A DNA stretch of 42,166 nt. Source: Coprinopsis marcescibilis (taxonomy: Eukaryota; Basidiomycota; Agaricomycetes; Agaricales; Psathyrellaceae). This document shows positions 33,170-42,166 of the stretch, piece by piece. Position 1 is the stretch's first letter; every line of letters begins with the position of its first letter. A program made the translations under genes and the position numbers. The stretch lies in the NCBI GenBank assembly GCA_004369085.1, contig ML210340.1, positions 1 through 42,166 of the forward strand, read 5' to 3'. Under the pieces are notes generated by a model, which saw only the letters and a program-made list of their open reading frames with translations, was not told the DNA's origin and did not search any database.

Positions 33170-35138
33170 ATGTTCTATCCAACACCAGAAGAACTGGAGC
33201 TGGTGGCCGACGTCCTGACCCACGCCAATTGCCAGGACACGAGGGTGCTATCGAGGGAAGCGGCCACAGATATATTCCCGAGAAGCAAGCTCAGTTTGGT
33301 GGACCTCAAGATGATTTGGGACATATCAGATAATGAGCCCTACGGTACACTCAATACCAAGGAGCTGGCGATGGCGTTGCGCCTTATGGGCTGGGTTCAG
33401 GCTGGAGAGGAGCTCCATAAGCGCCTACTTTCACAACGTGAGTCGTATTTCATTTCATCCTTGTACATGCACTGATAAGTGGAGGTTGCTGTTAATAGCT
33501 GGACCGCTACCAACATTAGATGGGATATCTGATGTGCGTAGACCTCGTGGATCGCTTGTTGGCCATCTCGTCGAGCCCATCATTACCGGTGTGACCCAAC
33601 ATCGAAGACAGAACACCAGCCCCGAAACTGCAGGACCTCCACCTTACGAGCTTATCACACCTTTCAACTGGCTTTCCGAGTATAGGGACAGTCCCTCATC
33701 ACCCACTTCTTCCCATTCATCCTCTGTATTCAGAACCTACGAAAAGCAACGACAACCAGTTGAACGCAGTCCACCGAGGCACCAGGATCCCCCTTTAGCG
33801 TCATCAAATGTCTCCCTCGAGACGACGCCCACGGAGGCAAGCTTCATCCCCATGCAGATGCGCCCCGTTACACTGCCGGACATTAGTTTCCTTACCAGTC
33901 TGAACTCAGAAAATAAGAGTCCCAGAAAGCGGAATCGCGGAGAGACCTTGGGCGAAGCGTCCACTCTGCCACCGGTATACCGCGAGAAGCCCCGAATAAT
34001 CGTTCAGTCGTCGACCAATCCAACCCAATCGCCCATCCGACCTCTACCTATGCCCGTCAGTCCGTCCTCTTCAACAACGCCGCAAACGCCTGCTTTAAAT
34101 ATCGACTGTTCATCTCCTCTCCCCTTCACCCCGGACGCACCGACGTTCGTAACGACTGCCTACGAATATCCGCCTCTCAGTCCACTATCTCCAACGTCAC
34201 TAGATACCAACGTTTCTCTACCAACCCCCGACTCTTCCCCTCTCCCCCTCATTCCAGACACTCCCACACGTATAGTGGCTTTAGCCACCCCTGAAGCGGA
34301 TCACCACTCTACAGCACTTGTACCAGCTGTAGAAGACACCGATGTCTTGAAGACACAGCTCTCTGAGGCGCAGTCTGAGATCGAGCAACTTCGAAGCCAG
34401 ATATCCGACATGGAGGGGGCGGTATCCAACATCCTGAACGACTTTAAACCCAAGATTAATTTCGAGGCGGATGATGGGGTTATCACTGTGTTAACGCGCA
34501 GGCTGAAGGAGCTCCAGGAGATCGAGAAGAAGCACGCCGAGAGCTCGAGGCTGGTGGAAAAGGCTGCTATTGCCCTCGACAGGTTTAAACGTCAAAAGGC
34601 TGATCAAAAAGAGCTCCTGCAGAAGATCATTGACAAGCACGCGGAAACGATTGCACAGCAGAAGGAGCAGATTGCGGTGGTGGAGGCAAATCGAGCTGCT
34701 GCGGAAATCTTGGCTGCTAAAGCGGTGACGGTGCTTGCCGAAAATCGGGTGTTGAAAGATAAGTTGGAGGGCAGGGATGGAAGCATTAGCGAAGAGAAGG
34801 AGAGTCTCAGAAAGCGTGTTCGAGAGCTGGAGAAGGAGCTAGAGGAGCTCCAGTTCTGCGATGCCGACGATAGCCATCGTCTTCATGCGGAGGCGAAGTG
34901 TGAAGAGAATGAAGAGCTCAGGAGGAGGATTGCTTTTATGGAAGTGGAGCGGAAGGAGGCTGAGTCGAAGACTGCGTCTGAGATTGCCGAGCTGCGACGC
35001 CAGCTGTTGGAGGCGAAGAGGGACAATGCTCGCTTGGCTTTGGCTGAAGCACTCGACAACGCCAGCGACACGGCTTCAGACCGCCCATACTGGATAGAAG
35101 ATGAAGAAGACAGCTCTGAAGAAGGATTCAATGCGTAA
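33170..35138 (+). CDS. EH-domain coiled-coil protein, truncated relative of the Ede1/Eps15-like gene next door
   Basis: Two exons (33170-33437, 33499-35138) give 635 residues. Residues about 1-90 form one EH domain, close to EH1 of the next gene (shared MIWDISD/IWKLSD helix, ALRLMGW, and the GPLPTL start of exon 2 with the same intron phase). The EF-hand loop is poor in acidic ligands, so calcium binding is doubtful. A Pro/Ser/Thr-rich linker (about 95-365) follows, then a long coiled coil (about 369-607) rich in Glu, Lys, Arg and Leu. EH2 and EH3 of the neighbour are absent. EH domains bind NPF peptides in endocytic adaptors; the protein may compete with or assist the larger one. An acidic tail ends it. 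Confidence 0.88.
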
Positions 35139-35681
35139 TCATTGGGCTTCCAAGTATCGGGTTCGTTCCCGCAGCAGGTATTTTTGGTTCGTTCGGGTCT
35201 GTCACCGTCTGCGGATGTCATTGCACGAATGGGTACCGATGCATATCGGTGTCCGGTCCTGTTTTTACGTTACGTATGTTCCTCTCTCAACTATGCATAT
35301 GTCGCCTTTTCGTTTGGTTACCAGTGGCCAATTTTGTTTAACACCATGTCTGTAAATGTAATAGTGCTAGACTCAACTCAAACGCATTACTTACTACACC
35401 CCTCTCCATCTTTGCATCGCATATACACCATCCATACCATATTACTCCCCGCTCAAGCAGTATGATAATAATCCCAATTTTGCAATCGGTTGAGGCAATG
35501 TGCTTGGCATACAACCCATCTTTCCCTGAAACCACCAATGGCAGTGCAAGCAGCAGAGGTCTTCCTCAACTGCGCAAGCTACCTCCAACCGCGACCTATT
35601 ACCCCGGATAAATACCGACTTCGACCTACATACCTTTTCTCATTCACAGCTCCTTGGTTTGTTGGCCAAAAACCTCGATAA
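35139..35681. other. Spacer between tandem EH genes
   Basis: About 540 bp with the 3' flank of the first and promoter of the second EH gene. No gene was recognised. The direct tandem orientation fits gene duplication. Confidence 0.6.
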
Positions 35682-38354
35682 ATGCAAAAGCCAACCGTAT
35701 CCCCAAGCCCTGACGAATCTGCGCTCATTGCCCGGATCCTCGACCACGCCCAACGCCAAAACTCTGATTTCCTGACAGCGGAGGAAGCTGTCGACATCTT
35801 CAACCGCAGTGGTCTTTCGCGGTTGGAACTGCGAGATATCTGGAAACTTTCCGACGCTGATAGAAACGGACGACTGAGTCAAGATGAGCTGGCGGTCGCG
35901 ATACGGTTGATGGGGTGGATGCAGACGGGCAGGGCGTTCTCAGAGTCTTTGCTGGAGAAACGTACGTGTTCTTTTCGTTTACAAAGAACGCTGTTGAGTG
36001 GGTACTTGGATTAGCTGGTCCGTTGCCCACCCTTGAAGGAATTGCACCACCAAAGCTGCCACAGAAAGATCCGTCGTTGGCTCATGTTTCGAGCTTTCCA
36101 CCAGTTCTGCCCGCTGACGTTACGGAATTTTACAAATTATTTCATGATGCTGGTCCGGTGGAGGGGTTCTTGGACGGTATGTGTCTGTTTTGCTCTTTCG
36201 AGACGCTAATGCGACGTTACTGGTATAGGGGACAAAATCCGAGAGATATTCCTTCGATCCAACCTCGCATACCGCGATCTCTCATCTATATGGTTCGTCA
36301 AGCCCAATGCGCTCTCACGTTTTGCAGGTGATAATGGCTACTAGGCTCCTGCTAGACAAGACGAACCGAAGTCGCCTCAACTTTGAAGAATTCGCCCTGG
36401 GGATGTACCTTATTCAAGCTATACGATCATGTCACCTTACAGGTGTTCCTGCGTCCATTCCGCCAGAAGTACAAGAAAAAGTCAATCGGATGACTGAAAC
36501 TACCTTCCAAGATATGCAGTCGCCATTCCTTGCACCAGGAGAGGCGCCCAGTACCAGTGCAACTCACAACAGATCACCGCCACCCCATCTATCCAGGATA
36601 GCTACAGGACCTCCGTCTAGGACACCACCACCCCCTCCTGGTCCATCATCGAAGAGCCCCAAAGCTCCAGCTAAGCCACCGCCAATCAAGCCAAAGGTGG
36701 CGTCGAAGCCTTGGGTCGTAACCCCTCGCGAGAAGGAGGAGCACGATAAAGTGTTTGTGCAACTTGACCCCGACGGAAGGGGGATAGTGGATACAGACTT
36801 TGTTCAAGAATACCTACGGCAATACAAAATTGCAGAGGATGACCTTTCCCGCATACTGTACGTTCCAGTCGCCCGAATCTTCCCTTTCTAGGTACTTAGC
36901 ATTCGTTTAGGGATCTCGTTTCCATTCGCCAAGAACCTACTCTCAGCGCAGAAGAATTCGCTGTTGCAGTCCACCTCGTACATGATCGGCTGGATGGGAA
37001 GGACCTCCCAACCAAGCGGACGTCATCCCTCATCCCGCCGTCTCTACGAAACAACCTTGCATTACTCTCCCCCGACTCACTATCACCACCGCCAAAACCT
37101 ACGAAAGAGCACGATGCAGCGTCGTCCAACTCTCCTCAACCTATACCCAACTATACCGACAGCGTCCCTCAACAAGTTCTGACAGACCAATACAATCATC
37201 ACCCCACTTCCGATCCTCAACAAACCCCTTGGGCGGCTCCTTCGACATCACTGACGTCCACTTCTACATCATCATTCACATCCTTCCTCACCGAGAATCC
37301 AGGAACCGCTAAGCGATTGCCTAGCATGAGGCCAGACCAAATGCGGAGGAAGAGCACCAGCCTTAATTCGATCGTCTCACCTGAGGAAGACCCACTGGAG
37401 GAACTCAAGACAGAGACAAAGACTCTTCGTCGTCAGATTGACAACCTTCTGGAGCAGCTAAGCAGCCAGCACGAGCACCGATCACGAAGCGAGCAGCTGC
37501 AGCAGGAGAATAGTGATCTCAAGGCCCAGATCGCCGACCTGGAAAGCTCGATTGCGAGCGTATTGACGCAGATGCAGAATAATGATAACGCATTATCGGA
37601 GGAGCTCACTAAAGAGATCGAGAGGCTGTCAAGGCGGGTGGCCGAGCTTGAGCAGACGGAGCATCAGCTTCAGCAGACTGTGGGTATTTTGGAAGTGGCG
37701 AAGAGGGATAACAATGTATTGGCTGGGCAAGTGCGGGAGCTGAGGAATGCGGAGACGACATTTAAGAGCGAGATTGAGGATGCGAGACATGCGATGGAGG
37801 ACATTGAAAAGGATAACGCGGACCTGAAAGCGAGGTTGTCGGATATGACCAAGGCGATGTCGGAGCCGGATACAGCTGGGAGTGCGAGGGAGCTGAGGGT
37901 GCTGTTGAAGGATATAACGAGGGAGAATCAATCATTGAAAGAGAGGATGAGGGAGACGGAGAGGTCGATGGAGCAGATGCTGCTTTCTGGGAAGGGTACA
38001 ACACAGATGGATGAACTGAAGAGGGAGAACAAGGATTTAAAGCTGCAGCTGCAGGATTTGGAGCAATTGACGGCGCAGCTGCAGTCCACACAGGAGGATA
38101 ATCACCTGCAGCAGGTACTCTTGGTGGTTTCGCGGGAGAACGAAGGGATGAAGGTCAGGATACGGGACATGCAATCATCCACGGCCACTCTACGTTCGGA
38201 ATACGATGCTAAATTGGCGGAGATGCAGAGGAAGATAGACGAGCTGATACGCGAAAACAATCAGCTCAAGTTCCAGGGTGGCAGTAGACAAGGTGGGGGC
38301 GCAGATGCGGATGTGCCACCCCCTGCCTATGATGATGATTTCCTCGCACCGTGA
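35682..38354 (+). CDS. Ede1/Eps15-like endocytic scaffold with three EH domains
   Basis: Five exons: 35682-35961, 36015-36176, 36229-36292, 36345-36857, 36911-38354; 820 residues. EH1 (about 5-93) has a complete EF-hand loop (DADRNGRLSQDE). EH2 (about 120-215) shows FLRSNLAYRDLSSIW and FALGMYLI. EH3 (about 292-372) shows QLDPDGRG and FAVAVHLV. A Pro-rich segment (about 235-290) lies between EH2 and EH3. A long coiled coil (about 498-796) follows. The protein should gather early at endocytic sites, bind NPF-containing adaptors and oligomerise. Yeast Ede1 ends in a UBA domain; none is seen here, where the C-terminus is only PPPAYDDDF. The small gene upstream shares the EH1-linker structure and probably arose by duplication. 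Confidence 0.94.
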
Positions 38355-38878
38355 CATTCCTTCATACATCCTTATATTTTCTTGCTACATGTATATCTCG
38401 GACAATTTCTATGCACGCTGTTGTACTTATAAACTGACATACTTACAATCTCTTTCTACAGTGAGACTGTTATATTTAAACTAATGGTTGCTCATCTTTT
38501 ACTTATGTCTGCTGTCTGTTGTATGAGAAGAGGCTCAGCGGTCAGGGTAGGAAGAGATCCTGTCTGTCAACTGCTGTAGTGCTTGGGCATTTTCACTAGT
38601 CATTCGATCTTCGTCTCGATCGGGAATCATTCGGCTATTGATTGTCCTGACCATAAAGTAGCCATTCACATTGACGGGGATCGACGGGAAGTCCCTGTCA
38701 CCTGTGCTTCGAGTCACCGATCTCTCTGGTTCGGCATCACGTCCATCAGAAAGTAATTGGCAAGTCAAAACTTTGTATTGAGTAGCGTGTTATCGATCAT
38801 CGAATAGTCGTGAATGTTAGTACGTGCACAGATTAGGTCGTAGTTGAAGGTCGTTGGTGTCGTTGAAATTCGAAACGA
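38355..38878. other. Convergent 3' flanks with an unassigned minus-strand frame
   Basis: About 520 bp between the EH gene (+) and the SUR7/PalI gene (-). A minus-strand frame (38535-38768) reads like protein (for example SIPVNVNGYFMV) and could be a last exon of the SUR7/PalI gene under another splicing pattern, but I found no phase-compatible junction. The rest is probably 3' untranslated. Confidence 0.4.
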
Positions 38879-40009
38879 TCATCCTCGCCAAGTACAGCAT
38901 CTGGGTGCTGGTTCAGTGTACGTTAGATGTGAGTGAGAAGGACGACTCACGAGATCATATATGGAATAACGGAAGCAGTCATAGTCCCGAACGCTACCCA
39001 TAGGAGAATGAGGCCATTGCCCATGGTCACGACCAAACCAAGAGGAACCTCCTCGGTACGTGTTGCCAAAATGCGCGTGTTGATATCGTCCGTCCTGTTA
39101 ATAAGAACAGTCCAGATGCTGGCAGCGATGAGGAGTAAGATGCTTCCTGCAATCGCAAATATCGTGGACACTGCAAAGGTCCAGTTGCGCTTGGGTATCC
39201 CACTGAGTCAGACGAATCAGAATCAATTGTTAGTTGTGGAGGAACGCTGCGGCGACGTACGTAATGAAGGTCAGCCCAGCGCATATGGTCCCCAACAGTA
39301 CCATCCAGTACGCAGCTCTGGAGTTGCTACTGGTGTATTCGGCATCCGTGAAAGGGGTATCTTGGAGGATGAAGCTCTGGGAAAGTCGGGAGATGTTTAA
39401 CGGGAGGTCCTCCACGATGGTGTCGAAAGGGCGGAACTGGTTGCCAACTACGTGCGAGCTGCAAAGACCCTCGGTGGTGTTGGCAAGGTATGCGCAGTGG
39501 GTGTACAGTCCATAGAGGTAGTGGTGGCGCAGGCCGCCGCCGGAGGCGAGCTGCACGCTTGAGTTTGGCGCATAAACGTTGTTGAAGGGGTTTGCTAGGG
39601 CAACTATCATGGCTTGCCTGGTACGCTATATAAGGAAAGGAAGTTGCTAGTGCGGCATAGAGACATACTGGTAGCCCGAGGTGTCGACTTGAACCTACGT
39701 ATAGCGAGCAGTTAGCATCCATACGAGCGACCCTCAAGGGTTTGGGCTAACTAACCATGTAGATGCTTCGAGGCACAGTACTGGTGTTTATCTGGCCTAC
39801 CTAGAGACGATTAAGAGACTGCGATTAAGACCTGGTACTCGGTTATTGGCGATGTGAAGGAAACTTACATGGAGGAAAATCAACAGCAACAGCGAGGCCA
39901 ACCTAATGAAGCCTGTTATATCGCGAACAGGACAAATGTTGAATACAAGCGGCACTCACGACAAAATCGAGCCAAAGCCAATGCAGTATTCTCCACGCAT
40001 CGCAACCAT
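38879..40009 (-). CDS. SUR7/PalI family membrane protein
   Basis: Seven exons (transcript order): 40009-39960, 39902-39869, 39800-39756, 39694-39669, 39617-39261, 39202-38951, 38900-38879; 261 residues. Four membrane spans are visible: one near the N-terminus (LLLLIFLHVGQINTSTVP follows it), one around 153-172, and two more in the C-terminal third. The outside loop has two Cys about 11 residues apart (CAYLANTTEGLC), matching the family, and several N-glycosylation sites. SUR7 proteins mark eisosome membrane domains; PalI proteins sense ambient pH. I cannot decide between the two. Intron 1 offers two AG acceptors, of which only the second (39903) keeps the frame. The C-terminus ends in SCCTWRG. 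Confidence 0.82.
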
Positions 40010-40334
40010 CTTGAAAGTGGGTGTTATAGAGGAAGGTCAAGAAACGTGCTAGTAGCCCGCAGGAGCATGTTCCACAGGTCTAAACTAACCCAGCGCCCAA
40101 ATGAAATTCGAACCATGATGGGGGAACAAAAACTATGCTCACGCTGCCCGATGCCGTTGATGTCGGTACCAAATTCGACTCGGCGTTTGTTGAGTCCAAC
40201 ATGGAAATGGTCCGAGCGCTTCAGTACACAGCAACTCCACTCCCGTCGCAGTTTCCATCCAGAACAGCCTCATGTAAATTTAATTTCATGCTTTGATCTA
40301 CAGACAGGGGAAATTTTGACACAATACTAAAATA
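40010..40334. other. Spacer with one copy of a flanking repeat
   Basis: About 325 bp between the SUR7/PalI start and the F-box-like stop. Part of it (40103-40176) is similar to 41997-42068 on the same strand (see the repeat entries). Short frames exist, but none is supported. Confidence 0.5.
40103..40176 (+). repeat. Direct repeat flanking the F-box-like gene (copy 1)
   Basis: Aligns by eye with 41997-42068 at about three-quarters identity, with one short gap. Shared blocks include CAAAAACTA, GATGC and GGTACCAAA. The two copies lie on either side of the F-box-like gene, 1.9 kb apart, in the same orientation. This fits one unit of a tandem duplication. Confidence 0.55.
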
Positions 40335-41749
40335 TTAACTCTCTGCTCTGCTATCACGATTCGGAATTGGGGACTGATCAATGGGCAAAATGCGCAGATC
40401 GAACCGTACATTCTCAGGAGGGCGGGGAAGGACCCTGACAATAACTTCGGGAGTCGCAGACACGCACTTTGGTCGATATATAGTGAGCGTCAGGCTTTGA
40501 AGGTCCGGAAACTTGGAAGTCTGAAATAGCGAATCGAAAATCTTGTCCCATTCCTGGTAGTTATCCCGATAGAACGCGGAGAGTCTTCTCGGTTCGTCAA
40601 AGGGTCGCCGCAAGTGCATGACACAGATATCTACAGACTTGAGGGGAGAAGACGCCGGAATTGAATCGATGACTTGAGACATCAAAAACAAGCCCCAGTC
40701 GCCTTCGGAGCTGTTACGGGGAGGCTTCGCGCTCCTGATAAAGAATGTTGCCTTGGTAAGACCGACAAAGCGCGACAGCTCTGGAAAGTCGCCGGCGTCT
40801 GATTTATAGTAGCTGTGTCAGCCCTGAAATAAGAGTTTCGAAGATTTTGCTTACTTCGGTGGTAAGGTTCGTACAATTCCAGTATGACCTCTTCCAGCGA
40901 TGGGGGACAATGCTGCAACAGGTTATTCGTTTGCGAGTATGTTGAACGTTGAGTTGAGGTCAACTCGATGCTCTTCAACGCGCCGAGGTCAATCCCTGGT
41001 GAATTATGAATTTTCGGGTGTGGCACTTCTTCATGGTAATGGTAATCGTGAATTTTGAGCGATTCCACCCGGGTTGTAATTGTGGACTTTCTGGCAGGTG
41101 GTTCATGCAGTATCATGCGACTGGACAACAACAACCTTTCTCTGTCGGTGGTGCCTATAAAGGAGTACTCATGCAATGACTCCAATATTAAGGTCTTTAT
41201 GCTGGGCGAGCAGCAGGTTAATAGAGACATGGGGCCTCCATCGATTTTCAATGTGCGCAACGCCGCAGATCCGCAGATTGCAGCCAAGGCATCCATGGCT
41301 GCCGCAGGTACAAAGTCCCATATGCGAAAGTATTTCTCCCACAGGGTGAAAGCTTTGACCCTCCCCAAGGTCGCCAGCTTATTCAATACGTCAACCAAAG
41401 CTTTGTCGCCTTGCAAATCTTGCTCCTTGAGTGCCAGCGGTGCACAGGACATTGTTTCCCATGACGCAAGAACAACTGTTGTTATATAGGCGAAAAGCCT
41501 GGGAGAGTCGTTTATGACAGACAGTAGTTTTGCGGCTGCGGTTTGTTTGCCTAGCTGTGCTGGATATACCAGTTCAACTCTCGAAAATAGGAGCTCTTGA
41601 GAATGTCGTCGGAAGGTTGGCGAAACGAGTGATGTGTTGTGTAGCAACGTTTCGTCTGGTTGTCCGTCCTCAGTTGTTAAATAGCTCACAGTGTGCTGAA
41701 TGAGCTCTGACGGAATAGTGGGTCGGTGTATCCTTGTTGAAGCAAACAT
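40335..41749 (-). CDS. F-box-like protein (intact)
   Basis: Two exons (41749-40855 and 40798-40335) with a 56-nt intron give 452 residues. The N-terminus (IPSELIQHTVSYL, then TSLVSPTFRRHSQELLF) is the usual F-box-like start of mushroom families. The rest is Leu-rich with weak repeat spacing, as in substrate-binding ends of such proteins. An F-box would recruit SCF ubiquitin ligase; targets are unknown. These families are among the most expanded in Agaricomycetes and often form young tandem copies. A decayed relative in the opposite orientation lies at 2682-4034. No stop or frameshift interrupts this copy. Confidence 0.85.
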
Positions 41750-42166
41750 GGTTGTTCGAGTTCAAAAGCAACGGTGGGGTTTGAACCTGTTGACCAATGA
41801 CCATGACAATGATTATTTATATGAATAATCACGTGATTGTAGGATAAGATAAGATAAAGTGCCTGGGCCCCCTGGCTGCTAAGGATCATAGACAATTTAT
41901 ACAGTGGCACGCTATTACTTAGCCCACTCGAGTGCTTGGTCAATTACCTCGAGACTAATTTTGCGTCATGAGGTTTCTCTTTCCCAGGACATCCCGCAAT
42001 ATTTGAACCGATGGAAACCAAAAACTAAGGGTCACACTTCTCGATGCTATTGATGTTGGTACCAAACGCTCATGTTACACCATCTCCAATGGTGGAACAT
42101 GAAGACGGTTACGTGTTAACAACAGATGAATGCCTTGAGATACAGGCCGATTATTTCCGAAGATTG
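41750..42166. other. Right-edge region: F-box promoter and flanking repeat
   Basis: About 420 bp up to the window end. The minus-strand promoter of the F-box-like gene should lie near 41760-41900, where an AT-rich GATAAGATAAG run and TCATATAAAT occur. The repeat copy 41997-42068 lies within. No gene was recognised. Confidence 0.5.
41997..42068 (+). repeat. Direct repeat flanking the F-box-like gene (copy 2)
   Basis: Partner of 40103-40176. If the repeat marks the 3' flank of F-box copies (the first lies just downstream of the F-box stop), another F-box-like copy may lie beyond the window edge. That is inference from position. Confidence 0.55.

Overview
The window looks like nuclear DNA of a filamentous mushroom-type basidiomycete (Agaricomycete). 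Genes are compact and broken by many introns, mostly 46-75 nt with GT-AG borders. The families are typical of such fungi: chitin deacetylase, TPR-CHAT protein, F-box-like proteins, an HRD-type kinase-like protein, HET-C, SUR7/PalI and a Fus3/Kss1-type MAP kinase. Exon models below come from splice-site reading plus protein family logic; every main model closes in frame from ATG to stop. None has been checked against RNA.

Layout, left to right: a GPI-anchored chitin deacetylase (383-2132 +); a decayed F-box-like gene (2682-4034 +); an unidentified 159-aa ORF (4721-5200 +); a 91-aa orphan gene of three exons (6390-6786 +); a 1232-aa TPR-CHAT protein (7741-11733 -); a Fus3/Kss1-type MAPK (12465-14104 -); a stretch of weak coding signals (14.3-15.0 kb); an intron-containing tRNA-Leu(AAG) (15878-16009 +); a gene-poor 2.3 kb; an HMG-box transcription factor (18307-19774 +); a G3BP/Nxt3-type NTF2-RRM protein (20747-22493 -) divergent from a 16-exon HET-C gene (22943-26253 +); a second member of the orphan family (27654-28035 -); a kinase-like gene (28563-30103 +); a collapsed relic of a CHAT gene (30190-30692 +); a GPI-anchored protein with 75-nt tandem repeats (30787-31755 -); two tandem EH-domain coiled-coil proteins (33170-35138 + and 35682-38354 +); a SUR7/PalI membrane protein (38879-40009 -); and an intact F-box-like gene (40335-41749 -) related to the decayed copy at the left end.

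Biology: a conserved backbone (MAPK, G3BP, HET-C, EH endocytic scaffold, SUR7/PalI) is mixed with fast-evolving accessory material (F-box-like copies, CHAT protein and relic, kinase-like protein, repeat surface protein, orphan pair). The most original observation is the orphan small-protein family. Two diverged copies lie 21 kb apart, with the same three-exon structure and a middle exon of exactly 37 codons. Each lies near a CHAT gene or CHAT relic. Whether this pairing is functional or chance is open.
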